Source of the DNA: Acidobacteriota bacterium
GTDB taxonomy: Bacteria; Acidobacteriota; Terriglobia; Acidiferrales; UBA7541
DNA length: 57,787 nt
Direction: 5' to 3'
Assembly (NCBI GenBank): GCA_023481105.1
Contig: JAMCWK010000016.1
Span: 1-57,787 of the forward strand
The notes under the pieces are model-generated. The model did not search any database, was not told the origin of the DNA, and saw nothing but the letters and a program-made list of their open reading frames with translations. Both the position numbers and the translations under genes were made by a program. This document shows, in pieces, positions 8,533 through 16,163 of this stretch (position 1 is the stretch's first letter; each line of letters begins with the position of its first letter).

Positions 8533-8561
8533 ACAAAGCGGCGTCAAGCCGCCGCACTCCA
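8533..8561. repeat. 29-bp hairpin repeat, copy 2
   Basis: This is identical over 29 bases to 3421-3449. It sits in the short gap between the AlkD-like and GNAT genes. Confidence 0.75.
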
Positions 8562-8584
8562 AAAGAGCCGGCGAGACGTCGGCG

Positions 8585-9043
8585 TTACAAGACCTTGCGG
8601 AAGGCGTGCTGCGTTTTGATGCGCGAGTAGCCGAGCTTTTCGTAAAACTTGTGGGCGGCTTCGCGAATCACGTTGGAGCGCAGGACGACAGTGTCCAAAC
8701 CCATTTCACGAGCCCAGTTTTCCGCCGCGTCCATCAGGCGCTTGCCCACACCGGAGGCGCGGCAGGTTGCGTCCACGACCAGCCCGGCCACTTCGGCGAC
8801 GCGGTCGTGGCACACGGGCAGATGCTCGTACACGTGCACCCAACCGACCACGCCGTCGTTATTTTCCGCGACGTACACGGCGTGCGTGCCGTCCTGCGGG
8901 AGTGTGCGGAGGCGCACGAGGACTTGCTCGGTGGTCGAAGGATAGCCGAGTTGCGTGGAAAGCTCGGCGATGCGCGCGGCGTCGGCAAGCGCTCTTCGAA
9001 CACGTAGGGCGAATGGCAGTTGCTGGGAACCGGCGAGGGCCAC
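8585..9043 (-). CDS. GNAT family N-acetyltransferase
   Basis: The 152-residue enzyme has the GNAT acetyl-CoA fold. A first segment ALADAARIAELSTQLGY leads to the central strands VVGWVHVYEHLP and VAEVAGLVVD. The acetyl-CoA pyrophosphate loop CRASGVGKRLMDAAE corresponds to the Q/RxxGxG/A motif. The C-terminal FYEKLGYSRIKTQHAFRK is typical of small-molecule or amino-group acetyltransferases. The start is a GTG at 9043, since no ATG is nearby. The substrate is unknown. The Dtd gene lies 26 bases upstream on the same strand, so the two may be cotranscribed. Confidence 0.85.
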   Translation of the reverse strand: MALAGSQQLPFALRVRRALADAARIAELSTQLGYPSTTEQVLVRLRTLPQDGTHAVYVAENNDGVVGWVHVYEHLPVCHDRVAEVAGLVVDATCRASGVGKRLMDAAENWAREMGLDTVVLRSNVIREAAHKFYEKLGYSRIKTQHAFRKVL

Positions 9044-9068
9044 GGCAAGAGGATAATACGAAATCGAG

Positions 9069-9518
9069 TCAAAAGAGTTTTTCGGAATCGAGCAGAAGGG
9101 TGACGGGGCCGTCGTTGGTGAGCTCGACGGCCATCATGGCTTGAAAAATGCCCGTTTCGACGCGCACGCCGAGGGCGCGCAGCGCGGCACAGTATTCTTC
9201 GTAGAGGCGGTTGGCCTCGTCGGGTGGCGCGGCCTTGAGAAAGCTGGGCCGGCGCTGGCCGCGCGCGTCGCCGTAGAGCGTGAACTGCGAAACCACCAGC
9301 GCGGCGCCGCCGATATCCACAAGAGAGCGGTTCATCTTGCCAGCGTCGTCGGCGAAGATGCGCAGGTTGGCGGTTTTTTCGGCGAGATATTTCGCGGCGT
9401 CGGACGTGTCGCCCTGCCCTACACCGAGCAGCACGACCAGCCCCGCGGCGATTTCGCCGGTGACACGGCCGTCCACCAGGACGCGGGCGTTAGTGACGCG
9501 TTGGAGAACGGCTCTCAT
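9069..9518 (-). CDS. dtd: D-aminoacyl-tRNA deacylase
   Basis: The product hydrolyses D-amino acids (and glycine) wrongly attached to tRNA. The 149 residues match the usual Dtd length. It starts [13 protein letters not shown], carries the catalytic SQFTLYGD at about residues 77-84, and ends with the cross-subunit [11 protein letters not shown] motif bearing the Gly-Pro pair. The ATG at 9518 is the family start; an in-frame extension to 9539 is unlikely. The GNAT gene follows on the same strand. Confidence 0.95.
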   Translation of the reverse strand: MRAVLQRVTNARVLVDGRVTGEIAAGLVVLLGVGQGDTSDAAKYLAEKTANLRIFADDAGKMNRSLVDIGGAALVVSQFTLYGDARGQRRPSFLKAAPPDEANRLYEEYCAALRALGVRVETGIFQAMMAVELTNDGPVTLLLDSEKLF

Positions 9519-9560
9519 TCTCGCCCGAGATTCTGACACAGAGGAGTGCGAAAAAAAGCG

Positions 9561-9662
9561 AAAATAGAAAATGGAAAATAGAAAATAGGCTGCCAGGACG
9601 AAAATCAGGAGGTAAGGTCGGTGGTTCTATCTGCTATTTTCTCTTTTCTAATTTCTGTTCTC
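9561..9662. repeat. A-rich/T-rich inverted repeat pair (GAAAATAGAAAATGG type)
   Basis: An A-rich stretch at 9561-9589 built from AAAATAGAAAATGG-like units is mirrored by a T-rich stretch at 9634-9662 (CTATTTTCTCTTTTC). A related A-rich stretch occurs at 24188-24220. The pair lies between the divergent dtd and ATPase genes and is far more AT-rich than its surroundings. Confidence 0.6.
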
Positions 9663-9729
9663 ACATGGCGGGCTATTCACCGACGCGGGAAATTGTGTTA
9701 GAAGTGGTGCGCACACCGGGAAGGCTTCT

Positions 9730-10347
9730 TTGAAACTTGCACTTATTGGAACCCACGGAGTCGGAAAGACAACTCTGGCGTATGAAGTCTGCACGCTGCT
9801 GAAAAAAGCCGACCAGAACGTCGAGCTGGTGACGGAAGTGGCGCGGCGCTCGCCGTTCCCGGTGAACGAAGCGACGACGCTGGAAGGGCAGCTCTGGATT
9901 CTGCACGCGCAGGTGGCTGCGGAGTTGGAGGCTGCCAGCCGCGCGCCGAACGTCATTTGCGACCGCGCCGTGCTGGACAACTACTGCTACCTGGTGAACA
10001 AGTTCGGGCGGCAGCCGTACCTCGAGCAGTGGCTGGAGTGGTGGATGGACAGTTACACGCTGCTGATCTCCGTGCCGCCGTTTGCGGAAGGCATCATCGC
10101 CGACGGCTTCCGCTCGGAAAACGTGCAATTCCAGCGGAAGATCCACGAGCTATTGAACGGGCTGCTTGCGGTGCCGCCGTTTGCGAGCTTGCGCGACCGC
10201 GTGATGCCGCTTGAAGCACACGCGCGCGGCGTGTGGGGCGCGCGAATTTTCGCCGCGGCGGGGCCGCTGCTGCCGCCGTCGCCCCAAAGCGGCACGCAAC
10301 GCGTGCTGCCCATGGACATCCCCGCCGCAACACCCGGCGCGGATTAA
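9730..10347 (+). CDS. P-loop AAA family ATPase/kinase-like protein
   Basis: The 205-residue protein opens with KLALIGTHGVGKTTLAY, whose GTHGVGKTT is a Walker A loop within the first 18 residues. LVTEVARRSPFPVNE and NVICDRAVLDNYCYLVNK follow, as in the AAA_28/NadR-kinase-like group of P-loop proteins. TLLISVPPF is a probable Walker B-type strand. The start codon is TTG. The C-terminus is Pro/Ala-rich and likely disordered. The physiological substrate is unknown. The gene precedes the fluoride riboswitch but is separated from crcB by its own promoter and terminator switch. Confidence 0.75.
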   Translation: MKLALIGTHGVGKTTLAYEVCTLLKKADQNVELVTEVARRSPFPVNEATTLEGQLWILHAQVAAELEAASRAPNVICDRAVLDNYCYLVNKFGRQPYLEQWLEWWMDSYTLLISVPPFAEGIIADGFRSENVQFQRKIHELLNGLLAVPPFASLRDRVMPLEAHARGVWGARIFAAAGPLLPPSPQSGTQRVLPMDIPAATPGAD

Positions 10348-10355
10348 TCGCGCGC

Positions 10356-10384
10356 TTGGCGCGGCGCACGAGGTGGCTTACAAT
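10356..10384 (+). promoter_or_regulatory. Promoter of the fluoride-responsive crcB operon
   Basis: TTGGCG at 10356-10361 and TACAAT at 10379-10384 with a 17-base spacer. Transcription would begin near 10391, just before the riboswitch aptamer. Confidence 0.6.
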
Positions 10385-10398
10385 CGGATGGAATCGAG

Positions 10399-10456
10399 AA
10401 GGCGATGGAGTTCGCCGAAACCGTCCCGGCAAAAAACGCCGGGACTGATGACTCCT
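10399..10456 (+). promoter_or_regulatory. Fluoride riboswitch (crcB motif)
   Basis: The aptamer shows the hallmark pieces in order. GGCGATGGAGTTCGCC is a hairpin carrying the conserved GAUGG and GUUC. GAAACCGTCCCGG and CGCCGGGAC form the next stem. The conserved TGATGACTCCT closes it and overlaps the terminator. Fluoride binding is known to stabilise this pseudoknotted fold and prevent formation of the downstream terminator. The gene controlled is crcB, 65 bases downstream, which agrees with the family's role. Confidence 0.95.
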
Positions 10457-10485
10457 GGCCGCCGGGCGGCGCCCAGGAGTTTTTT
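10452..10485 (+). terminator. Riboswitch-controlled intrinsic terminator
   Basis: CTCCTGG and CCAGGAG flank a CGCC/GGCG inner stem, followed by six T. The 5' arm shares CTCCT with the aptamer's 3' end, so aptamer and terminator are mutually exclusive. Confidence 0.9.
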
Positions 10486-10520
10486 GTTGGGCGCAGCGAC
10501 GCGCGGGAAACGGAGCAACC

Positions 10521-10892
10521 ATGCGCATCATGCTGCTGATTGTGTTCGGCGCGGCGGGCACGCTGGCCCGCTACGGATTGCAAGGGATCGTGCAGTACCG
10601 CACGGGCGGAGACTTTCCCTACGGAACGCTCGCCGTGAATCTATCCGGATGCTTTTTTCTCGGCTTGCTCGCGCAATACACCCTCAACCACCTGCTGATG
10701 CCGCCGGAATGGCGCATGGCCATCACCATCGGATTTTTCGGCGCGTTCACCACGTTTTCCAGCTTCGGCTGGGAAACAGTCAAAATGCTGGAAGATGGGG
10801 AATGGGCGCGAGCCTTTGTTTACGTGGGCACAAGCGTGGTGGCCGGTTTGCTGCTGACCCTGGCGGGCATTCGCCTCGCCAACCGATTTTAG
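10521..10892 (+). CDS. crcB: Fluoride channel/exporter CrcB (Fluc)
   Basis: This 123-residue membrane protein has four hydrophobic helices. Fluc motifs are visible: GAAGTLARYG near residues 10-19, GTLAVNLSGCFFLG near 34-47 (the conserved Asn), and GFFGAFTTFSSFGWE near 72-86, including the Phe/Thr/Ser track that lines the pore. Fluc proteins act as antiparallel dimers expelling fluoride. It sits directly behind a fluoride riboswitch and is followed after 15 bases by a DUF190 gene, a common companion of crcB. Confidence 0.97.
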   Translation: MRIMLLIVFGAAGTLARYGLQGIVQYRTGGDFPYGTLAVNLSGCFFLGLLAQYTLNHLLMPPEWRMAITIGFFGAFTTFSSFGWETVKMLEDGEWARAFVYVGTSVVAGLLLTLAGIRLANRF

Positions 10893-10907
10893 TTTTTAGG
10901 AGCTGCC

Positions 10908-11252
10908 ATGACACACGAAAAATTTGTCGGCGAGCGGACGCTGATGCGCATCCACATCGGCGAATCGGACAAGTGGCACGGCAAAGCGCTGTACGAGGCA
11001 CTTATCGAACTGTTTCGCCGCGAGCAATTCAGCGGCGTGACCGTGCTGCGCGGGGTGGGCGGCTTCGGCTCGACCAGCGTCTACCATACAGACAAGATTC
11101 TGCGCCTCTCGCAGGACCTGCCCATCGTGCTCGAAGTCGTCGAATACGCCGAGCGCATCGAAAAGATTCTCCCCAAGCTGGACGAGATGGTCGAGGGCGG
11201 ACTGATCACGCTGGAAAAAGTGCGCGTGATTCTTTATCGCTCTGCCAAATGA
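10908..11252 (+). CDS. DUF190 family protein
   Basis: The 114-residue soluble protein is preceded by AGGAG. It has the DUF190 (PII-like fold) pattern: LMRIHIGESDKWHGKALYEAL, then GVTVLRGVGGFGS, LSQDLPIVLEVVE and an ITLEKVRVILY ending. It is the second gene of the fluoride-riboswitch operon, so its expression should rise with fluoride. DUF190 genes occur next to crcB in many bacteria. A regulatory or ligand-sensing partner role is plausible by fold, but the biochemical function is unproven. Confidence 0.9.
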   Translation: MTHEKFVGERTLMRIHIGESDKWHGKALYEALIELFRREQFSGVTVLRGVGGFGSTSVYHTDKILRLSQDLPIVLEVVEYAERIEKILPKLDEMVEGGLITLEKVRVILYRSAK

Positions 11253-11259
11253 CGCACGG

Positions 11260-12138
11260 CTACTTCCTGCGCGCGGATTTTTTCTTTCGCTGTGCTGCGC
11301 GGCGCAACCGCGGAGTTGGCTGGCAGCGCGGACAGAAATAGCTGCTGCGGCCCGTGACAATGATGCGGCGAATCCTGGCGCCGCAGCGGAAGCACCCCTT
11401 CCCTTCCCGATCGTAAGCGCGGTGGCGCATTTGAAATTCGCCGGGCAGGCCATTCGCGTCCACGAAATCGGAAATGGACGAGCCGCCCAGGCGGATCGCG
11501 GCGCGCAGAATGTGGCGGATGGCTTCCAGCAAGCGGTGCGCGTCAGCAAAACTCAGGCTGGCGCCGAGCCGCATCGGATGAAGCTGGGCGCGCCAGAGGG
11601 ATTCGTCGGCGTAGATATTGCCGATGCCGCGGAGGAAGCGCTGGTCGAGCAGCAGCGCTTTGATGCGCGCGCGGCGCCCGGCGAGCAGACGGCGGAAATC
11701 GACTTCGCTCACTTCCAGCGGCTCCGCGCCGAGCCGCGCGAACGCGGCAGCGAATTGTGCCGCGGAGAACAACGCGATGCGGCCAAAGCGGCGCGGGTCG
11801 GTGAAGCGCAACTCGCGGCCGTCGTCGAGCGTAAAGTATGCGTGCGTATGCGCGGCAGCAGGAGCGACCGCGGCTTGCACAGCCAGCCGGCCGGTCATGC
11901 CCAGATGAACGATGAGCAGCGGCGAATTATCGCCGCGAGCATCGCGTTCCAGCGGCAGCACGATGTATTTCCCGCGGCGCTGAACGTCCGCAATGCGACA
12001 GCCGGGGAGTTCGCGTTCCAGCGCGGCAGGATCGTCAATGAAGTCCGTTTTGCCCAGGCGGACGCTCGCGATGCGGCGGCCGGGGAGCACCGGGCGCAGG
12101 CCGCGTACAACTGTCTCGACTTCGGGAAGTTCCGGCAT
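11260..12138 (-). CDS. mutM: Formamidopyrimidine-DNA glycosylase
   Basis: This bifunctional base-excision repair enzyme (292 residues) removes 8-oxoguanine and FaPy lesions and nicks the abasic site. The ATG at 12138 gives the required N-terminal MPELPEVETVVRGL, in which Pro2 is the nucleophile and Glu3 the acid. RRGKYIV and LIVHLGMTGRL follow. The H2TH region includes FLRGIGNIYADE. The C-terminal zinc finger has CFRCG and then YFCPRCQ. A Lys/Arg-rich tail of about 15 residues follows. It is convergent with the DUF190 gene, 7 bases apart. Confidence 0.95.
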   Translation of the reverse strand: MPELPEVETVVRGLRPVLPGRRIASVRLGKTDFIDDPAALERELPGCRIADVQRRGKYIVLPLERDARGDNSPLLIVHLGMTGRLAVQAAVAPAAAHTHAYFTLDDGRELRFTDPRRFGRIALFSAAQFAAAFARLGAEPLEVSEVDFRRLLAGRRARIKALLLDQRFLRGIGNIYADESLWRAQLHPMRLGASLSFADAHRLLEAIRHILRAAIRLGGSSISDFVDANGLPGEFQMRHRAYDREGKGCFRCGARIRRIIVTGRSSYFCPRCQPTPRLRRAAQRKKKSARRK

Positions 12139-12346
12139 CAGGAGCGCCTGCAAATTATCACATAGCCCGACTGCAATCGTCGCGGCAGGCAAGCCCTCCA
12201 CGAACCGCGCGCGACGTGATAGATTCTTGGCTCACTTTGAGGCGCAGGCTGGCAGCTCGAAAAACTGAATCTCCGAGTTTCGGTTGGGCATCGAATCCCG
12301 AAAGGCGGCGATGCCTGCGCGCTTGAGGGACTGTGAAAGGACACGA

Positions 12347-13435
12347 TTGAATCTGCTGCTGATTGCTGCCGTGGGACTGCTCAGTTACGCAAACGGCGCA
12401 AACGACAACTTCAAAGGCGTGGCCACGCTGTGGGGCGCGGGCCGCACCAGTTACTGGCGAGCATTAAGCTGGGCAACGGCGTTCACGTTTCTCGGCTCGC
12501 TGGCTGCGGCTGGTACAGCTTCGCTGCTGGTGTCCAAATTCAACGGCTCAAAATTCGTCGGCGCAGAAATTTATACGCAATTGCCGTTCTTGGCCGCGGT
12601 AGCGCTGGGCGGTGCGGTCACGGTGCTGCTGGCGTCACGGCTGGGTTTGCCGGTGTCCACCACGCACGCACTGACGGGTGCGCTGGCAGGCGCAGGAGTC
12701 ATGGCGGCTGGCTTTGCAGGCGTAAAGTTTGCCGCGCTGGGAAGCGGAGTAGTCGTGCCGTTGCTGTTTTCGCCGTTCGTCGCGTTGGCGTTGACCCTGG
12801 GAGTCCATCCGATTGTTGCGCGGCTGGCGTCACGCGATTGCGTCTGCGTCACAGAACCGCAGGCGATGACTCTGGCACCGGATGGCGCGGCGGCGATGGA
12901 ATCTGCCAGTTCCACCCCGATGCTGCGCGTGGCGGGCGCAGCCGAATGCAACACCGGAGCGGAAATTGCCCGTGGAAGCTTGACGGACACCCTGCATTGG
13001 CTCTCGGGCGCAGGCATCAGCTTTGCACGCGGCTTGAACGACACACCAAAAATTGCCGCGGTGCTGCTGGTGGCGGCCGCGGCAACGGTGAAGCTCAACT
13101 TTGTGCTGGTGGCCGTGGCCATGGCCATGGGGGGAATGCTCGGCGCGGCGCGCGTGGCGCAGACCATGAGCAAACAAATTACGCCGATGGCCACGGAAGA
13201 AGCGGTGAGCGCGAATCTGGTGGCCGCGTCGCTGGTGATGCTGGCGTCGTTCTTTGCGCTTCCGGTGTCCACGACGCACGTGACCTCGGGCGGCATTTTT
13301 GGAATTGGCCTGCGGCGTCGCGGCGAAGCGGACTGGAAGCGTGTGCGGGAAATCCTGCTCGCCTGGGCCGGCACACTGCCTCTGGGGGCGGCGCTTGGCG
13401 GAGTCGTGTACTTGATTCTCGTACGGCTCGCGTAG
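12347..13435 (+). CDS. Inorganic phosphate transporter, PiT family
   Basis: This membrane protein of about 362 residues has two related halves, the PiT signature. GANDNFKGVATLWGAG and STTHALTGALAGAG lie in the first half; GLNDTPK and VSTTHVTSGGIFG in the second. Between them lies a hydrophilic loop with Cys and Pro (CVCVTEP). TTG at 12347 is preferred because GAAAGG precedes it by 6 bases; an ATG at 12311 would add a polar, charged N-terminus. Phosphate/cation symport is expected. Arsenate is a known adventitious PiT substrate, notable because the arsenosugar-type cluster starts 46 bases downstream. Confidence 0.9.
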   Translation: MNLLLIAAVGLLSYANGANDNFKGVATLWGAGRTSYWRALSWATAFTFLGSLAAAGTASLLVSKFNGSKFVGAEIYTQLPFLAAVALGGAVTVLLASRLGLPVSTTHALTGALAGAGVMAAGFAGVKFAALGSGVVVPLLFSPFVALALTLGVHPIVARLASRDCVCVTEPQAMTLAPDGAAAMESASSTPMLRVAGAAECNTGAEIARGSLTDTLHWLSGAGISFARGLNDTPKIAAVLLVAAAATVKLNFVLVAVAMAMGGMLGAARVAQTMSKQITPMATEEAVSANLVAASLVMLASFFALPVSTTHVTSGGIFGIGLRRRGEADWKRVREILLAWAGTLPLGAALGGVVYLILVRLA

Positions 13436-13481
13436 AACTACACAGCAAAGTGTGAACTCAGTTTCTGTCGAGGGGGAATGA

Positions 13482-14651
13482 ATGGCACGCAAGGCTGCAG
13501 TCATGGACACAGAATCGGCGGTGCGCGAGCGCTACGAAAAGGCGGCGCGCGCGCGGGAAGCAACGCTGTGCTGCCCGGTGAACTACGATCCGAAATACCT
13601 CGAAGCGATCCCACAGGAAATTCTCGAGAAGGATTACGGCTGCGGCGATCCTTCGCGCTACGTGCGCGAAGGCGACACCGTGCTGGACCTCGGCAGCGGC
13701 GGCGGAAAAATCTGCTACATCGCGTCGCAAATCGTGGGGCCCAAGGGCCGCGTCCTCGGCGTGGACTTCAATCCGGAAATGTTGGCGCTGGCGCGCAAGC
13801 ATCAGCCGGAGGTGGCGAAGGCTGTCGGATGGGACAACGTGACGTTTCACCGCGGGCGCATTCAAGATTTGGCGCTGCCGCTCGACGAAGTGGATGCCTG
13901 CCTGAAGGCCAGCCCGGTGCGTTCCAGCGAGGACCTGCGGCGCTTTGAGGAATTCGCATCGCGCCTGCGCCAGGGCGCGCCGATGATTGCCGACGAGTCC
14001 GTGGACGTCATCATTTCCAACTGCGTATTGAACCTGGTGCGCGAGGAGGACCGCGAGCAGCTCTTCCGCGAAATGTTCCGCGTGCTGAAGCGCGGCGGGC
14101 GCGTGGCCATCAGCGACATCGTCTCCGACGAGCACGTCCCGGAGACAATGAAGCGCGATGCGAAGCTGTGGAGCGGATGCATCGCCGGCGCGTTCCAGGA
14201 AACGGCGTTTCTCGCGGCCTTCGAGCGCGCCGGCTTCCACGCCATGCAGCTCGACAAGTACGATGAGAAACCGTGGAAGACGATTCGCGGGATTGAGTTC
14301 CGCAGCGTCACCGTGACCGCGCGCAAAGGCAAGCAGGGGCCGTGCCTCGAGCGCAACCAGGCGGTGATGTACAAGGGCCCGTGGCGCAAGGTGGAAGACG
14401 ACGACGGGCACACGCTGCTCCGTGGGCAGCGCATGGCCGTGTGTGATAAAACCTACCGCATCTTGACCGGCGAGCCGTACGCCGCGGAGATGATTGCGGT
14501 GCCGCCAATCAAAGAAGTGCCACTGAAAAAAGCGAAGCCGTTTGCCTGCGGACAGACCGCGCTGCGCGCGCCGGCGGAGACCAAGGGCAAGCGCTATCGC
14601 AAGACGGAAAATGCCGCGGCTTCGTGCGCGCCGGGGTCGGGGTGTTGCTAG
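13482..14651 (+). CDS. arsM: ArsM-like arsenite methyltransferase (arsenosugar cluster)
   Basis: The 389-residue SAM-dependent methyltransferase has the SAM loop VLDLGSGGGK at residues 67-76 and GVDFNPEML at 93-101. It keeps the cysteines expected for arsenic binding: Cys54 in YGCGDP, Cys181 in SNCVLNLV and Cys233 in WSGCIAGAF; Cys30-Cys31 lie further upstream. Relative to typical ArsM there is an insertion of about 25 residues between Cys54 and Cys181 and a longer C-terminal region ending SCAPGSGCC. A purine-rich GAGGGGG lies just before the ATG. It is first in a cluster with an AhpD-like gene and arsS, which points to arsenosugar production rather than volatilisation. Confidence 0.87.
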   Translation: MARKAAVMDTESAVRERYEKAARAREATLCCPVNYDPKYLEAIPQEILEKDYGCGDPSRYVREGDTVLDLGSGGGKICYIASQIVGPKGRVLGVDFNPEMLALARKHQPEVAKAVGWDNVTFHRGRIQDLALPLDEVDACLKASPVRSSEDLRRFEEFASRLRQGAPMIADESVDVIISNCVLNLVREEDREQLFREMFRVLKRGGRVAISDIVSDEHVPETMKRDAKLWSGCIAGAFQETAFLAAFERAGFHAMQLDKYDEKPWKTIRGIEFRSVTVTARKGKQGPCLERNQAVMYKGPWRKVEDDDGHTLLRGQRMAVCDKTYRILTGEPYAAEMIAVPPIKEVPLKKAKPFACGQTALRAPAETKGKRYRKTENAAASCAPGSGCC

Positions 14652-14663
14652 CGCGCGGAGAAC

Positions 14664-14687
14664 GGGCACAGCATGCTGCGCCCCTAC
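14664..14687. repeat. 24-bp GCAGCATGCTGCGCCCC-type repeat, copy 1
   Basis: This matches 15067-15090 at 23 of 24 positions and contains the palindrome CAGCATGCTG. It lies between arsM and the AhpD-like gene, inside the operon. Confidence 0.7.
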
Positions 14688-14716
14688 GGAGTGTGGTTGA
14701 GAGACAGGAGAATCCA

Positions 14717-15049
14717 ATGGAGACTTACTATCATCCGGCAGACCTGGGAAGATTTGCGGAAATGGGCAAAGGCAATGCAGAACTGTGGCAAAAATTCATG
14801 AGCTATTATTCGGCGGTGTTTGCCGAAGGCGCGCTGAGCGAACGGGAGAAGGCGCTGATCGCGCTGGGAGTGGCGCACGCGGTGCAGTGCCCGTACTGCA
14901 TTGACGCGTACACGCAGGCGTGTCTGGAAAAAGGCTCGAACGTCGAGGAGATGACCGAGGCGGTGCACGTGGCCTGCGCGATTCGCGGCGGCGCGTCGCT
15001 GGTGCACGGCGTGCAGATGCGCAACGTGGCGCAAAAATTGTCGATGTGA
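14717..15049 (+). CDS. AhpD-like arsenosugar biosynthesis-associated protein
   Basis: This 110-residue alpha-helical protein of the carboxymuconolactone decarboxylase/AhpD fold has an AGGAG ribosome site before its ATG. The redox CPYC pair is at residues 58-61 within AHAVQCPYCIDAYTQ. It matches the peroxidase-like protein that recurs beside arsS in arsenosugar loci. AhpD-type proteins normally carry a peroxidatic or reductive thiol pair with a nearby His/Glu relay. A role in thiol redox or in handling an arsenic-thiol intermediate is an inference. It lies between the ArsM-like and ArsS genes, flanked on both sides by the same repeat. Confidence 0.85.
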   Translation: METYYHPADLGRFAEMGKGNAELWQKFMSYYSAVFAEGALSEREKALIALGVAHAVQCPYCIDAYTQACLEKGSNVEEMTEAVHVACAIRGGASLVHGVQMRNVAQKLSM

Positions 15050-15066
15050 TGACTTTGTGCACTGGC

Positions 15067-15090
15067 GGGCGCAGCATGCTGCGCCCCTAC
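15067..15090. repeat. 24-bp GCAGCATGCTGCGCCCC-type repeat, copy 2
   Basis: This is the second copy of the element at 14664-14687, between the AhpD-like gene and arsS. A longer in-frame start at 15057 would translate through the repeat, which is a reason to reject it. Confidence 0.7.
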
Positions 15091-15104
15091 TCGAAGGCAA
15101 GACC

Positions 15105-16142
15105 ATGCTCGTTACACTGAAATCGCGGATGAATCCATTGTCCTCAGCAGAGGAGCAATTGCGCGTGCTTTCCGCGCGCAACGGATTTCCATCATTTGAA
15201 GAGAGAATGCGCGCGGTGGGCCTCACGCCGCTGCGCGCCACGGGCATCGCGACGTTGCAAATAAACGTCGGAAAACTGTGCAACCAGACCTGCGGGCATT
15301 GTCACGTGGATGCGGGGCCGGACCGGCGGGAAATCATGTCGCGTGAGACGGCGGAGCACTGCATTCGCGCGCTGGCACAAACGGACATCCCCACGGTGGA
15401 CATCACCGGCGGAGCGCCGGAGCTGGCGCCGTGCTTCCGGTTTCTCGTGGAAGAATCGAAAAAGTTGGGACGGCGTGTGATGGACCGCTGCAATTTGACG
15501 GTGCTGCTGGTGGCGGCACAGGCGGACCTTGCGGAATTTCTTGCACGGCATCGGGTCGAAATCATTGCCTCGCTGCCGTATTATCGCGCGGCGCAGACGG
15601 ACGCGCAGCGCGGCGAGGGTGTGTTCGAAAAATCCATCCGCGCCCTGCGCATGCTGAACACATTGGGATATGGGCGGCCCGGCAGCGGGCTGAAGTTGAA
15701 CCTCGTCTACAATCCCGTCGGCGCGTTCCTCCCGCCGAAACAGGAAGCCGTCGAAAAGCAGTTCCGGCGCGAGCTGGAACAGAAGCACGGCGTCGTATTC
15801 AACAATTTGTACACGATCACCAATATGCCCATCAGCCGCTTCCTGGAATTCCTGCTGAACACGAATAATTACGAGGGCTACATGGAACGGCTGGTGAACG
15901 CGTTCAATGCGTCCGCGGCAGCCGGCGTGATGTGCCGCTCGATGATTTCCGTGGGCTGGGACGGCACGCTCTACGATTGCGACTTCAACCAGATGCTCGA
16001 GCTGCCGACGGACCACGGCGCGCCGCGGCACATCCGCGATTTTGACGCGGCGCGGCTGCGCGAGCGGCTGATCGTCACGAATAGTCATTGCTATGGCTGC
16101 ACCGCCGGCGCGGGCTCGTCCTGCGGCGGCGCCACGGCGTAG
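15105..16142 (+). CDS. arsS: Arsenosugar biosynthesis radical SAM protein ArsS
   Basis: The 345-residue enzyme has the radical SAM cluster motif CNQTCGHC (Cys59, Cys63, Cys66), followed by VDITGGAPEL and, later, NLVYNPVGAFLPP. A Cys-rich C-terminal domain contains VGWDGTLYDCDFNQ and ends SHCYGCTAGAGSSCGGA, the signature of the radical SAM/Cys-rich (DUF3641) group. ArsS is known to transfer the adenosyl group of SAM to dimethylated arsenic, giving a 5'-deoxyadenosyl arsenical precursor of arsenosugars. The ATG at 15105 follows AAGGCAAG and avoids the repeat; ATG at 15129 is an alternative. It is third in the ars cluster. Confidence 0.93.
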   Translation: MLVTLKSRMNPLSSAEEQLRVLSARNGFPSFEERMRAVGLTPLRATGIATLQINVGKLCNQTCGHCHVDAGPDRREIMSRETAEHCIRALAQTDIPTVDITGGAPELAPCFRFLVEESKKLGRRVMDRCNLTVLLVAAQADLAEFLARHRVEIIASLPYYRAAQTDAQRGEGVFEKSIRALRMLNTLGYGRPGSGLKLNLVYNPVGAFLPPKQEAVEKQFRRELEQKHGVVFNNLYTITNMPISRFLEFLLNTNNYEGYMERLVNAFNASAAAGVMCRSMISVGWDGTLYDCDFNQMLELPTDHGAPRHIRDFDAARLRERLIVTNSHCYGCTAGAGSSCGGATA

Positions 16143-16163
16143 CGCGCTTCCCTAGTGTCCATC

